From Fragum whitleyi (Eukaryota; Mollusca; Bivalvia; Cardiida; Cardiidae), in contig OX411543.1 of NCBI GenBank assembly GCA_948146395.1, positions 28,101,558-28,165,557 on the forward strand: 64,000 nt of DNA. The letters run 5' to 3'. The notes beneath the pieces are model-generated. The model did not search any database. It was not told the DNA's origin and saw nothing but the letters and a program-made list of their open reading frames with translations. Positions within the stretch are counted from its first letter, which is position 1. Every line of letters starts with the position of its first letter. Shown piece after piece: positions 22,001 to 29,686 of the stretch. A program made the translations under genes and the position numbers.

Positions 22001-23726
22001 AGAATGCTACAAATCGGCAAGCAATAGTAGATGGTTGATGCACAGTGAAATTCTTCTTGATGAGGAAGCAAACAGTTAAGATTTGTAGCCTTTCTTAAAA
22101 TACTAATACACACTTAAATATGGTGGATCAATCTTTTATGTATGTGATTAAAGTTGGTACATACCAAAAATTCTTGCCACAAGCAATGTACACATGAAAT
22201 ATGAAAGCTCTGTCACTTACCATTCCACAGTTATGACCATGTAAGCTCCATATCTCCAAGGCTTTAGAAAAAAAGACCGGAAAACTGAAATGTCCTTGTA
22301 ATTTTCAAAGTCCAGCATCCGTGTCTTCCACAAAAATCATTGGACTGGAACCAAACTCGAACTTGTTCTGTAACTCATTGCTGCGGACTCACATACCAAA
22401 AAATGAGCTTATTATCTCCAAGGGTTAAGAAAAAAAGTCTGAAATTCCAGACTGACAGACAGACAGACGGACGGAGCGCAAACCTATAGTCTCCTTCGGC
22501 TTTCCCCAGTAGGGGACTTATAAACTGACCTTGAAAGTATGAATTGACCTTGACTTGTGGCCATGACATTATTATAAACTGAATGGTCTTGTCACAAGCA
22601 ATTCACTTGGTACAAATAGAGGGCATATCACCAGCCATTACAAGCTAATGGCCAACGTAAAGACTTTTCATGATTTTCACCTTCAAGATGACCTAGAGTG
22701 ATGACCTTGAAATTTAAAGCAACAGAAAGGTCGAGTCACAATCAAAGAATGAAATATTAAGACTCTATCATTTTCAAGTCCACAGGAATGACCAATGTTA
22801 AAAGTTTTTAAGGTGAAACTAAGTGACCTTGAAAGTAAATCCCAGTCTCATGGCCTTAAATATGGTATCAACTTAGAGTTAAGAAATTATAGGGGACAAA
22901 ATCTGTCAATAATAGGGCATTATAAAAAGGGTAAAGCTAGGAACCTTTCATTCAGGATACAAAACAAATATAAGAATGTTAGAAATAGTAGCAGCTTTGC
23001 ACAAAAGTGAACAATTGAAGTACCATTTTCAATATGTCACAAAAGTTGTGCTATCCTAAATGCAAGGAAGGATGGAACTTTTGAATTGTACTAATATCTT
23101 CATTATTTGTTTTTAGCTTGGCTATTTTTGTTGTTGTGGTCATGAAAATATTTTGTCATTCTCTGATATCACTAATATTACTGAAGGCATTCACTTTATG
23201 TTACTGAAGGTATTTGCTTTGAACTTGGAATGTATGTTAACTATCGAAAAGGAAATCTATACTTTCTAAGGGATCATTCTAAAATGATTTTTTTTTTCAA
23301 CCTATACATCAATTTACATAACTTTGTGCAGAACCTGGAATATTCCTGCTTTGGCAGGGGGTATAGACAAAGATCAGACTGCACACTTGTGCAGTCTGAT
23401 CTTAGTCCATACCACCTAATTTTCCTTTTTAAACCAGAAGAGTTTAAATATCATAATTTTGATATAAATACTGATTCGCTATCAGTCATATAGTGCTCTT
23501 TGTACTTTGATTTTAATGTAATTTTGCAAAGTTTTTTATTCAGCATGACAAGGGTTAAGAATTTGACCCACTTTTTAGCCCTCAACAGCAGAGCCTAGGC
23601 ATCCTCATACAATAATCTTAATCTGTTTTCAGGTTAGAACAGTCTGAGCTACAACTACATGATACTATCAGTGTGTTAGAGATGTACCTCAACTATAGAG
23701 AAGAAAAGAGACGATCTAAATTGTGA
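988..23726 (+). CDS. POLR3C: RNA polymerase III subunit RPC3, C-terminal half (ten exons; partial gene)
   Basis: This is the 3' half of the gene for RPC3 (RPC62 in vertebrates). In the family it joins POLR3F and POLR3G in the Pol III subcomplex that acts at promoter opening in the nucleus. Exons are 988-1080, 3678-3758, 4336-4387, 5439-5499, 7660-7726, 8884-8967, 10187-10288, 11813-11862, 17829-17966 and 23633-23726. They sum to 822 bases, 273 codons plus TGA, with all introns GT-AG and phases compatible. Matches to my memory of the vertebrate protein include TMLRISE, KIGDSGGGMY, ESVVQERFGS, MIPAKEAKELLYNM, KTPDHAPARTFYL and MEKQERVEAI. The last about 80 residues are charged and helical, as expected for the C-terminal coiled region. 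The N-terminal winged-helix half would lie left of position 1. Confidence is very high. Confidence 0.96.
1105..1520. mobile_element. Foldback MITE, TTTTCACTTGTGGC family
   Basis: The core is a palindrome at about 1395-1490 (AAAAGTTATATTTTCACTTG, loop, CAAGTGAAAATGTAACTTTT in complement). Related copies with the same core and flanks are at about 9990-10110, 10650-10990 and 25370-25680. Confidence 0.65.
1521..2303. other. Intron DNA, nothing identified
   Basis: AT-rich intronic sequence. The open frames of 60-100 codons here show no family feature or splice support. Confidence 0.5.
2308..2524 (+). mobile_element. TTAA-flanked MITE, family I, copy 1
   Basis: It starts TTAA then CCCTTTGCTGTTTAATCCC and has an internal hairpin (AAGAAGAAATTGC / GCAATTTCTTCTT). 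The right end is decayed. Other copies are at 5172-5391 (-), 8989-9207 (-) and 37100-37319 (+). TTAA targets and CCC/GGG ends fit piggyBac-type non-autonomous elements. Confidence 0.75.
2806..3547 (+). mobile_element. Bivalve tandem-core repeat, family A, copy 1
   Basis: The 5' end TTTTTAGCTCACCTAAGCAC is palindromic with the following GTGCTCAAAGTGAGCT. The core has degenerate tandem units (CATCATCTAGTGGACCTCTA). The 3' end is a hairpin GGACCATCATGGTCC then TCTTGTT. The layout recalls the pearl/Helentron-type non-autonomous elements of bivalves; assignment to that class is inference. Confidence 0.75.
3560..4330. other. POLR3C introns around the 3678-3758 exon
   Basis: A terminal-type motif TACAGTAAAACGTGAATAAAG near 3777 relates to the element at 37854-38205. 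A half copy of the GTACTCATT-type hairpin is near 3930. A G8 run lies at 4190-4197. No other gene is visible. Confidence 0.45.
3678..3758 (+). CDS. POLR3C: POLR3C exon
   Basis: Exon of 81 bases, phase 0 to 0, between tttacag and gtatgt. It codes 27 residues (IFQGLPKDQN...EQYLTLMADDS), close to the vertebrate QYLTLLADD motif. Confidence 0.95.
4336..4387 (+). CDS. POLR3C: POLR3C exon with the GDSGGGMY motif
   Basis: Exon of 52 bases after acttcag, ending in phase 1 before gtatcc. It codes TGFISKIGDSGGGMYCV. The frame stays open beyond the donor, but that extension has no family similarity. The A left at the end joins AT of the next exon to give N, as in the vertebrate protein. Confidence 0.92.
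5172..5391 (-). mobile_element. TTAA-flanked MITE, family I, copy 2
   Basis: Minus-strand copy ending GCAAAGGG then TTAA at 5392. It carries the AAGAAGAAATTGC hairpin. The left flank reads TAAA, so one target copy has mutated. It sits 47 bases before a POLR3C exon. Confidence 0.75.
5439..5499 (+). CDS. POLR3C: POLR3C exon with the ESVVQER motif
   Basis: Exon of 61 bases from tgtatcag to gtaagt, phase 1 to 2. It codes NIMKALDTLCQ then AHVESVVQER. A second AG at 5469-5470 could act as an acceptor but would drop eleven family residues, so the upstream AG is preferred. A TTAA-flanked MITE ends only about 45 bases upstream. Confidence 0.93.
5817..6097 (+). mobile_element. ATGCCCCC repeat, family B, copy 1
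   Basis: The 5' hairpin is ATGCCCCCACATTGAAAGAT followed by TGGGGGCAT, then a (TCTG)n tract and GGTCAAGGTCA-type units. The 3' end is AAACACATCTTGTT. Other copies are at 9376-9542, 12944-13221, 25868-26086 and 45725-45998 (minus). Confidence 0.75.
6340..7160 (+). repeat. Degenerate tandem-core repeat
   Basis: Repeated units carry TGAAATTTCAYATTTGAGTA (6557, 6726) and then GGAGCATATCTCCTAAAGTA, ATAGATCTCATGGAGGAGAA and TTTTGGAGTTATTGCCCTTT in two copies each (about 6890-7020 and 7040-7170). These look like core units of the tandem-core repeat class, with unclear ends. Confidence 0.55.
7170..7659. other. POLR3C intron, nothing identified
   Basis: AT-rich intronic sequence leading to the exon at 7660. 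No supported feature. Confidence 0.45.
7660..7726 (+). CDS. POLR3C: POLR3C exon
   Basis: Exon of 67 bases after cctattcag, before gtgaga, phase 2 to 0. It codes (R)FGSKSLRIFRVLILKKHLEQ and KQ, collinear with vertebrate FGSRCARIFRLVLQKKHIEQ. Confidence 0.95.
8643..8850 (+). mobile_element. TTAA-flanked MITE, family II, copy 1
   Basis: TTAA on both sides (8639-8642 and 8851-8854). The ends are CCCTTGTCATGCTGAA and, in complement, CCCTTGTCAGGC. The interior has CTGCTGTGGCAGGAGCTATA and CATCAGCCTGCACATATG. Further copies are at 24088-24323 and about 23325-23554, with fragments near 28460, 28965 and 31490. Confidence 0.8.
8884..8967 (+). CDS. POLR3C: POLR3C exon squeezed between two MITEs
   Basis: Exon of 84 bases, phase 0 to 0, after tatttgtag and before gtatgt. 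It codes IEEMAMIPAKEAKELLYNMF and AQKFVTIT. TTAA-type MITEs end 33 bases upstream (8850) and begin 22 bases downstream (8989). Confidence 0.96.
8989..9207 (-). mobile_element. TTAA-flanked MITE, family I, copy 3
   Basis: Both TTAA flanks are present (8985-8988 and 9208-9211). It has the same AAGAAGAAATTGC hairpin as the other family I copies, and begins 22 bases after a POLR3C exon. Confidence 0.8.
9376..9542 (+). mobile_element. ATGCCCCC repeat, family B, short copy
   Basis: Starts TTTTTATGCCCCCGATAGGG, has a (TCCG)n tract at about 9417-9455, and ends GACAGCTCTTGTT. The core is reduced to one unit. Confidence 0.7.
9417..9455 (+). repeat. (TCCG)n simple repeat
   Basis: About nine TCCG units inside a family B element. 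These tracts recur at the same place in many copies of the A, B and C families. Confidence 0.9.
9590..9970 (+). repeat. Tandem-core units without clear ends
   Basis: Two to three units with CCAAACCATTCGGCCAATTT and AAACTTGGCAGAAATATTCC, homologous to the array at 15.3-17.4 kb but much diverged. Confidence 0.6.
10187..10288 (+). CDS. POLR3C: POLR3C exon with KTPDHAPARTFYL
   Basis: Exon of 102 bases, phase 0 to 0, after cttcag and before gtattg. It codes 34 residues, EISKTPDHAPARTFYLFRVD then MEQLARLLLEHSYK, the best conserved block of the gene. Confidence 0.97.
10320..10590 (+). mobile_element. tRNA-derived SINE-like repeat, copy 2
   Basis: The head TTGGTAGCTCATCAGAC (A box-like) and CCCAGGTTTGATCCAG (B box-like) suggests tRNA origin. 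The body has TTTGTCTCCCACCAATTGG and ATCCATTGTTAGGTGCTCCA. The tail is GTGGTGTAAAACCC then (CAAA)n. It is not a working tRNA gene because no cloverleaf closes. Confidence 0.7.
10650..10990. mobile_element. Foldback MITE, long copy
   Basis: Near-perfect palindrome at about 10855-10955: TTTCATTGAGTGAACAACAA, AAGCTATATTTTCACTCATG, loop and the complement. It is the best preserved copy of the family also seen near 1105, 9990 and 25370. Confidence 0.7.
11000..11590 (+). repeat. Degenerate tandem units (CACAAAATGTTCCTAGTCACCTG type)
   Basis: Units with ATGAAACTTTCACAAAATGT and TTCCTAGTCACCTGAC occur at about 11060-11110 and 11180-11240, with a third weaker copy. This is repeat core, not coding, despite a 118-codon open frame on the minus strand. 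Confidence 0.5.
11813..11862 (+). CDS. POLR3C: POLR3C exon
   Basis: Exon of 50 bases after tttttcag, before gttggt, phase 0 to 2. It codes AMSNTMLKKEAETRDH plus the first two bases of an Arg codon. Confidence 0.92.
11863..12858. other. POLR3C intron, mostly unassigned
   Basis: Contains an imperfect repeat of TCCTATATTTGTCC-type motifs (12580-12650, matched again at 14609-14650). Otherwise AT-rich with no supported feature. Confidence 0.4.
12859..13810 (+). mobile_element. Family A repeat, copy 2, interrupted by a family B element
   Basis: The 5' part is at 12859-12943 (GAGCTCAACTGAGC ... CATCCACAATTT). It is split by a family B element at 12944-13221 and resumes as CAAATATCTTCTCC with four CATCATCTAGTGG-type units. 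The 3' end is decayed. Confidence 0.7.
12944..13221 (+). mobile_element. ATGCCCCC repeat, family B, nested in family A
   Basis: The 5' hairpin is ATGCCCCCCGTATCGAGAGA / TCGGGGGCAT, then a (TCTG/TCCG)n tract and GGTCAAGGTCATGTGACAAG units. The end is CACAAACACATCTTGTT. It interrupts the family A sequence exactly between CACAATTT and CAAATATCTTC. Confidence 0.75.
14035..14520 (+). mobile_element. Family A repeat, copy 3, decayed
   Basis: Starts TTTTAAGCTAACGTAAGCAC with AGTGATTAAGGTGAGCTATG, followed by two TTCTCCTCCTAAACC-type units. No recognisable 3' end. Confidence 0.55.
15060..15130. repeat. GGGTCAGCG hairpin
   Basis: AAGGGTCAGCG ... CGCTGACCCCT are inverted about 60 bases apart. A similar hairpin with GGGGGCAGCGCAACACTTTT is at 30125-30197. 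Confidence 0.5.
15205..15283 (+). mobile_element. tRNA-like SINE head
   Basis: GTGGTATAGAGGTAGAGCG (A box-like) and GAGTTCGGTTCCCGGG (B box-like), about 40 bases apart. No body follows because a family A element begins at 15284. Confidence 0.5.
15284..17392 (+). mobile_element. Family A-type element with a 155-bp tandem core (thirteen anchor points)
   Basis: The 5' end TTTTTAGCTCCACTGGCC pairs with GGCCAGCGAGCTATTG, then (TCCGTGCG)n. The core repeats TTCAAGAAATTTGGATTGAC at 15471, 15616, 15771, 15926, 16081, 16226, 16381, 16536, 16691, 16846, 17001, 17157 and 17312, so the period is 155 bp with two 145-bp steps. The 3' end is AAAATTCAGGTCAGC, the hairpin GGCCATTCTGGTCC and TCTTGTT. Open frames in it are by-products of the repeat. 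Confidence 0.85.
17829..17966 (+). CDS. POLR3C: POLR3C exon, coiled C-terminal segment
   Basis: Exon of 138 bases after tatttgaag. It completes Arg and codes RLMEKQERVEAILG onward. I placed the donor at gtaggt (17967), which leaves AT in phase 2. Reading through would meet TAG at once. Joined to the final exon it gives KMLEQ. Confidence 0.93.
18029..19009 (-). repeat. 3' LTR
   Basis: 981 bp, TG...CA. By eye it differs from the other LTR at one place, C at 18338 against T at 20943, a CpG-type transition. A TATA box (TATAAATA on the minus strand) lies at 18256-18263. The palindrome-like CCTGGCTGACAGGAATCCTG is at 18342-18361. Confidence 0.93.
19010..19814 (-). other. Internal 3' region of the LTR element without pol
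   Basis: About 800 bp between gag and the purine tract, with no long open frame and no reverse transcriptase or integrase motif. It contains a tandem duplication with ACAAGTTTCGGTGCTTTCCA at 19264 and again at 19346 (period 82). Confidence 0.7.
19815..20531 (-). CDS. Retrotransposon Gag-like protein, 238 aa
   Basis: The open frame starts 102 bases inside the 5' LTR edge. The Asn/Ser-rich N-terminus (about 25-50) is followed by a retrotransposon gag domain with PEPYDGLTEWEHFIQQFETY (about 69-88), LGVSLKETALDFY, FSERFNCANYR and SRKRNPNETISQYSDAIYHL, all typical of Gypsy-type capsids. No CCHC zinc knuckle follows before the stop. In full elements this protein packages the RNA into particles in the cytoplasm. 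Whether this one is made is unknown. Confidence 0.85.
   Translation of the reverse strand: MPALHFLMNCSMSEPDSKIQPCYNNRRARTRNNNNKINSSNSLPNESSSYIQMEYSTRLADIVQPEPYDGLTEWEHFIQQFETYSQLGHWTEKEKALVLGVSLKETALDFYCSLPQEICSYYTQLVQKFSERFNCANYRLNYLSKLESRKRNPNETISQYSDAIYHLVQKAYPTMDRNAKEQFALHFIYRTLSPDIKCKCFLEECQTLSHIVNVIETFEEVFRPQVDCNGLSEVLQQF
20634..21614 (-). repeat. 5' LTR
   Basis: Second 981-bp copy, with the same TATA box. Transcription would run leftward into gag. Confidence 0.93.
21620..23320. other. POLR3C intron with diffuse repeats
   Basis: Contains ACTTGGCACAG-type units, an AGACAGACAGACGGACGG tract at about 22456 (end of a family C-like copy) and degenerate GACCTTGA-type units (22520-22860). 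No exon found. Confidence 0.4.
23325..23554 (+). mobile_element. TTAA MITE, family II, copy with decayed left end
   Basis: It has CCTGCTTTGGCAGGGGGTAT, the palindrome AAGATCAGACTGCACA / TGTGCAGTCTGATCTT (23370-23403) and the right end TTCAGCATGACAAGGG then TTAA. It ends 78 bases before the last POLR3C exon. Confidence 0.75.
23633..23726 (+). CDS. POLR3C: POLR3C terminal exon
   Basis: Exon of 94 bases after ctgttttcag. It codes LEQSELQLHDTISVLEMYLN then YREEKRRSKL and stops with TGA at 23724-23726. The vertebrate protein also ends in a short basic tail. An AATAAA lies 21 bases after the stop. Confidence 0.94.
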
Positions 23727-23747
23727 TGAATTGTTAACTACATTCTC

Positions 23748-23753
23748 AATAAA
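23748..23753 (+). promoter_or_regulatory. Candidate POLR3C poly(A) signal
   Basis: AATAAA directly downstream of the POLR3C stop. A second AATAAA is at 23902-23907. I cannot tell which one is used. Confidence 0.55.
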
Positions 23754-23909
23754 ATGTTGAAAAAACATCTTTTAAGCTCTCATCATAAAGTATACACTTT
23801 TTCATGCCAAAATATAGTTATTTAACAAGATTAGGTAAAATACTGAATTTTACTGGATGAGATTTGGTGATACTAATGAATTCTGTATTGTACATATTCA
23901 CAATAAATA

Positions 23910-24080
23910 ACTTCTTTATTTCAAACCAAGACTGGGGTGCAACTCTGATATGATGCAACAGAAAAACACAGTAAAATTCCAGTGTTCATGATAAAATTAT
24001 GTTCGTTTGCTAAAAGTCAATGCCCATGTCATTGCCATTTTTCAGAAACGAAGGCTTGATGTTGTTAGGCCAATGCATAG
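23910..24080. other. Intergenic, after POLR3C
   Basis: AT-rich spacer between the second possible poly(A) signal and a MITE. Nothing else seen. Confidence 0.4.
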
Positions 24081-24087
24081 GTGTTAA

Positions 24088-24323
24088 CCCTTTTCATGCT
24101 GAACCCAGAATATTCCTGCTTTGGCAGGAGCTATAGACAAACATCAGCCTGCACATAATGTGCAGTCTGATGTTGGTCTACACCACCTGTTTCTCACTTT
24201 CAAAATTGTCAATATATTTAGTTATTCAAATAAAAATTGACCTAAAGTTGATACTTTCAGTACTTTTTGCCCTTTGATTTTGATGCAAATTTGTAGCCAA
24301 AAATTTATTCAGCATGACCAGGG
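24088..24323 (+). mobile_element. TTAA-flanked MITE, family II, best copy
   Basis: TTAA at 24084-24087 and 24324-24327. The ends are CCCTTTTCATGCTGAA and, in complement, CCCTGGTCATGCTGAA. 236 bp, with the CATCAGCCTGCACATAATG hairpin. No ORF. Confidence 0.85.
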
Positions 24324-24329
24324 TTAATT

Positions 24330-25860
24330 TTACACATATTTGCCGTTGAAAAAATGACCTTGACTGGTGCCATTGACTTTAGAACCAACAGAAAAGTCTT
24401 GTCACAAGCAATGTACACATTCAGGGTTTTAAGGGAGATAGGTTTTGTGTGTCTGAGACTCTGAAATAAGTAGCCAGTACTCAAGACTTTCTGATACGAG
24501 TCCTTGTGATCAACTTCAGAGAAGATTTGAAGACTTTTTTAAACTATTGAGTCATTCATACTCCAATTTGTTGATGTGATACTAAAACCCTGCACATGAA
24601 ATATGAAGACTTCATAACTTGCCTATCAAAAGTTATGGTCAATGTCAAAGTTACAGATAGAGCAAAACAATTTGCCTTTGATCTATTAATGCAATGGCTT
24701 TAGGCTCTGTAAAATATAGGAAGCTTGAGGCTCTGTATAATACGGGTGGGTAGCTAGGGGCTCTAGAATGATAAAATGTTAGTACGTGTGTCAGAAATAC
24801 CAGTAATCTATGGCAAAATGCTCTATTAAACACAATTGAGTGTAAACACTGTTTAAAGTGGTGTTAAACCAAATCAAAACTTCAGATATCTCTTATCTCT
24901 TAACTAGACCATCACTTTATAGCAGAATACATGAAAATTCAATATGCACATTTCTTCATTGTAGGCATATTTTATGTGAATATCAAGGTTCTGCACGAAA
25001 AAGTTTCCAAGTTGCAAAAGTTGACTCTGTGTAAGATCAAACATAAACATGACTGTGTCCACAAACAGACATCTTTGCTAGACAAGGATTCTAACTCCTC
25101 ACAATGGAGCATAGTGCAGTTAGAACCCTTGACTTCTGAAGATGACAACAGGTCAGCCATTGTAAATTTCAAATGTATCCCTCTATATCTAGAGGGTACG
25201 AGGGATGGGTATATCAGCTAGAAGCCCATAAGTGCATGATTTTGGTATACAGGCCTTAATAATCTTAAGAAAAGTAAGTTTTTTTTCTTTATTGTTTTTG
25301 GTGGATTATTGAAAAATAACATAGATTATTCGATAGAATCACCGCCTAACCAATGAAATGATCAAAACCTTAAAATCCACTCATTTCACCGTACCTGAAG
25401 TTATCCGCACAGCTTAGGAGCCCATTAAGTGATGGCACCATGAACATTGCATAGCAAACACATGCAAAATAAAATACTTTAAGAAAATTTGTCCTAAAAT
25501 ATCCACATTTTTTCTCATTTTAGCATAAAAGAATTAGAATAATCATATGTTTTTTGAAAGATTGATATATCATTTTTTGAGCATCAAAAAGCTACATTTT
25601 CACTTCTGGCTTTCATTGTTAATTGATTGAATGATAAATCAATCTGACACCAAACCTTTGATTAGCCTCTGTATTAAGGTTGACTGTTTGGGAGCCAAAA
25701 GTTTAGTTATTGTCATAACTCATCATTAGTGTAGGCATAGGTGGCTGAACAAACTTTAATCTTAGCCATATCATTCTCGGGTATCATCAAAGAAATTTGC
25801 CTCAAACAAAGCAAGTAATGTTCTTGATCATAAGAATAACCAATACAATTGAGGGGAAAA
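24330..25860. other. Intergenic, mixed old repeats
   Basis: Includes a SINE-like tail (24690-24880, AATACCAGTAATCTATGG ... GTTTAAAGTGGTGTTAAACC) and a foldback MITE copy at about 25370-25680. The 96-codon frame at 24931 has no family feature. Confidence 0.45.
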
Positions 25861-25867
25861 ACTAAAT

Positions 25868-26086
25868 GCATTTTTATGCCCCCGTATCAATAGATTGGGG
25901 GCATATGGTTTTTGACCTGTCTGTCTGTTTATCTGTTTGTCTCCAAAAGACTACAACATTGGCCTTAAACCTTTGATTTTTTCTGTTGGTAGCACATTAA
26001 AAGTCATCTATATAAGGTAAAAAATATTGAAAATGTCTGAATTTTGGCTGAAGTTGGGGCATTGATTTTTAAAAACACATCTTGTT
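25868..26086 (+). mobile_element. ATGCCCCC repeat, family B, copy
   Basis: TTTTTATGCCCCCGTATCAA / TTGGGGGCATATGG hairpin, (TCTG)n, and end AAAACACATCTTGTTT. It abuts the family A element that follows. Confidence 0.75.
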
Positions 26087-26087
26087 T

Positions 26088-27845
26088 GATGAAGTGCTCA
26101 AAGTGAGCTATTGTGGTTGTACAATATCTGGCTTCCGTCGTCAGTCGTCCACAATTTCTTTAAACATCTTCTCCTCCTTAACCAGTGGGCCAATCTTGAT
26201 GAAACTTGGTAGGGATGTTCCTTGGGTCAAGCTCAATCCCCCATTTACCCTTTACCCTTAACAAAAGGGGTGAAAATAGGAAAATCTAAAATCTTCTTCT
26301 CTGAAACCAGAAGGCAGACAGTTTTCATATTTGGTATATAGCATCATCTAGTGGACCTCTACCAAGTTGTTCATATCAAGAGCCTTGGGTCATAATTGGG
26401 CTTTGCCCAGGCGCAACCCTTTTTACATAGTGTCAAAGAGCAAATTCTTTAAAAATCTTCTCTGAAACCAGATGGCAGTCAGATTTCATATTTGGTATGA
26501 AGCATCATCTAGTGGACCTCAACCAGGTTTGTTCATATCAAGTCCAAGGGGTCATATTTGGGCTTTGCCTGGGCGCATCCCTTATAGCTCTTCGGAGCAC
26601 AAAGGGTAAAAAAAGGAAAATCTTCAAAACCCGTCTTCTCTGAAACCAGATTGCAGAGAGCTTTCATGTTTGGTATGTAGTATCATCTAGTGGACCTCTA
26701 CCAAGTTTGTTCATATCAAGACCCTGGGGTCATATTTGGGCTACACCGAGGCACATCCCCTTTAGCTGATCTGATCACAATAGGTGAAAATAGGAAATCT
26801 CAAAAATTGTCTTCTCTGAAACCAGACAGCTTTCATATTTAGTATGTAGCATCATCTAGTGGACCTCTACCAAGATTGTTCATATCAAGACCCTGGGGTC
26901 ACATTTTGGCTCCACTTGGGTGTATCCCTTTTTATACGCCCAAAGGGTCGTATTATGTTATCTTTTTCATCGTCTGTCTGTCCATCTGTCTGTCCATTAG
27001 CAAATTCGTGTCCGGTCCATAACTTTCAAACTATAAGGCCTATTGTCTTGAAACTCTACAGGTGTATAGATCTCATAGCTAGGGTGTGCAGAGCACAAGA
27101 ACCACAACGCTACCATTTGTAATTTTTGAGTTATTGCTTTTTGTTTGATTCAGTTAGCAAATTCTTGTCAGGTCCATAACTTTGAAAATATAAGGCCTTT
27201 GGTCTTGAACCTTCACAGGTGTATAGATCTCATAGCTAGGGTGTGCAGAGCACAAGAACCACCACTCTACCATTTGTATTTTTTGAGTTATTGCCCTTTG
27301 TTTGATTCAGTTAGTGAATTCGTGTCTGGTCCATAACTTTGAAACTACAAGGCCTATGGTCTTGAAACTTCACAGGTGTATAGATCTCATAGCTAGGATT
27401 TGCAGAGCACAATAACCCTAACTCTACCATCTATAATTTTTGAGTTATTTCCCATATCCATAAGTAATCCACAGTTCATTAATTCCCTAAGAACATATTT
27501 TCCCAAAGACAAATATGAAAACAAAACAAACACTACCATCATAATAAATACAATATTCTATAGTGTTTGCTAGAAAATACATCCTAAGGATCAATAAGAA
27601 GTTCAAAACATCACCGATTTATTTCTGAGCTTGGTGCATATAATGCCACGCCCAGCGTTGCTCTTGTTACATAGAATCAAAAGTGAAAAGGCATATTTTT
27701 CTTGCTCTTGGCTGAAAACATTCCATGATATTGATCTTATGTAGAAATGATCTCCTTGTTGACATCTGCCTATTTAATTATTGTGATGTCCTAGAGGTCA
27801 AAGAAACTCAGGTGAGTGATCTAGGATCATCATGGTCCTCTTGTT
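26088..27845 (+). mobile_element. Family A repeat interrupted by a family C element
   Basis: The 5' end is cut (GAAGTGCTCAAAGTGAGC). The core has five CATCATCTAGTGGACCTC units. It is interrupted at 26933-27668 and resumes with TACATAGAATCAAAAG. The 3' end is the GATCATCATGGTCC hairpin and TCTTGTT. Confidence 0.75.
26933..27668 (+). mobile_element. Family C repeat (TATACGCCC...GCTCTTGT), nested
   Basis: The 5' end TATACGCCCAAAGGG is followed by a (TCTG)n tract and three units with TATAGATCTCATAGCTAGGR at about 27065, 27220 and 27380. The 3' end is CCACGCCCAGCGTTGCTCTTGT. A minus-strand copy is at 34146-34616. Confidence 0.75.
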
Positions 27846-27849
27846 AGAA

Positions 27850-29680
27850 TTTTACCGCTTTTGTGATGAAAATTTTTAGCTCAGGTTTTCCCTGAAAAAA
27901 AGATGAGCTAAAATAGGCAGTTACTTTTATTTATTCTGAGGAGTAAGTTTCACTGTTAATGGTTATAAGTCCAAGTGTTTTGATTTTTTTACAAAGTCTC
28001 ACAACGATCATTCCTGTAAACAGTTTTTGAGAAATAATTTTCAAAGTTTTCAATCTCTTTATATCAAATATGTATTTTAGTCCCACCCATAAAATTCACT
28101 TTAGCTCTACTGGACAAAGTCACTGGTGCCATCAATAATCCTTTCTAGTGTCCAGTAATTATTTTAAAAATATCTTCTCAGAAATGACTGCATGTATTTT
28201 AAGTTAAACTACTGCATGAATTTAATCAAATTTCACAGGAATGATCCTTGTGTGACCCTCTTTCAGAATTGTTGAAGAAAATGTTTACTCCAGACGGACA
28301 CAACGCCATGAAAAAAAACCCAATTGACTTACGATAATTTTTTTCATGAGAAGTTTAGTAAAAGAGGTCCCTGGTGGTTTGAATGGATTGCAGTTGTACT
28401 GGTGCAAGTAACAACAAGAATTTACCATTAGGTATAACAGCTGCTCACTTATTGACTCTTTTCAAGCTGAACTCAGAATATTTCTGTTTGCAGGTGGCAA
28501 GGTCAAACATCGGCCTTCATGTTTGAGCAGTCTGATCCCAGTGCAAACCATTTTAAAAAGAATGATTACCCACAAAGCTTTTGGACCTTTAATCCTTTTA
28601 ATACTGTTCAAAGCAAATGTTGTTTCTACATGAAGCAGTCAGAACCTACACTACCTGCTTTCTATTTGGTTATTGTGTGGGAAGCCTGGGCTAAACTGAT
28701 GGAAATGTCAACAACAAGAGCACAGCCTAAGGGTGCAATCCTTGGCTGAAGGTACTGCGTAAGTTGAAAAAGGGGCATAATTTCTTCAAAAACATTTTCA
28801 TTTCAAGTTTCATGAAGATGTCTTTAATAACAACTGAGATATGACCAAGGTTAATGTTTGTCACACCAACGCCAACAATAACGCCAAGGTGATCACAATA
28901 CCTCAGGTTGTTTCCAAAATCAGCCGATTTTGTTTGTTAAACAAAAGTTTAATTCAGCAGAATAAGGATTAAATGCAGTGCACTTCTTTAGATTCTTTAC
29001 TCCACATGAAAATGATGAAACTTTTCAAAGTGGCTTTAAAGCCCCTGTTTGTGTGCATGAACATTTCCAAAAGGAAAGACAATGACGACATGAACACTAA
29101 AAATAGACTTTTATTCTCATAGATGAGCTTGAATTTGTCATTCCAATATTTGGAAATGCAAATAATTAAGACTCGATGATCTAAATATTGGCCTAACTTG
29201 ATAAAAATATTTGTGACATAAAAATTTCAGACTCCAATTTGAATTCTGCTCCGTTACTGCTCCTGCGAGTGACCAAGTTCTCATTTACATACTATACCTT
29301 ATACGGGAGATTATGTGTTTCACGAAAAAGCCACCATTTGTCAATTCATTTATATTTTTATGTAACTCATCTTTCAAAAGACTTATCAAGAAAAATATGT
29401 AAAGAATATTCACGAAAGAATGATTTTTTAACTCTAAACGCAGACTTGTATATAATCAATGAGAAAACAAACATTTTCCTTTGCAATAAAATACATTTTA
29501 TTTTTCTGGTTAGATAATATTTTTTATAACACTTTAAAGACTCAAAATAATATATAAACATGTACACAGGTTCAAGAATAAAATATTTTCATTTGCTATT
29601 TATTATAATCTTTATTTATAGTCGGGGGTTTGTACGAGGTACGGTTAACAATTAACATAAGCTATATATAGCTTTTAACC
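27850..29680. other. Intergenic, mostly unassigned
   Basis: A decayed family II MITE is split across about 28456-28540 and 28940-28970. AT-rich open frames at 29.2-29.6 kb on both strands have skewed Tyr/Phe/Lys content and no family feature. Confidence 0.4.
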
Positions 29681-29686
29681 GACCTC

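Noticed and set aside
29239..29567. Overlapping 92- and 66-codon frames on opposite strands
   Set aside because: Low-complexity AT-rich composition and no family feature; more likely intergenic DNA past the MOCS2 end.
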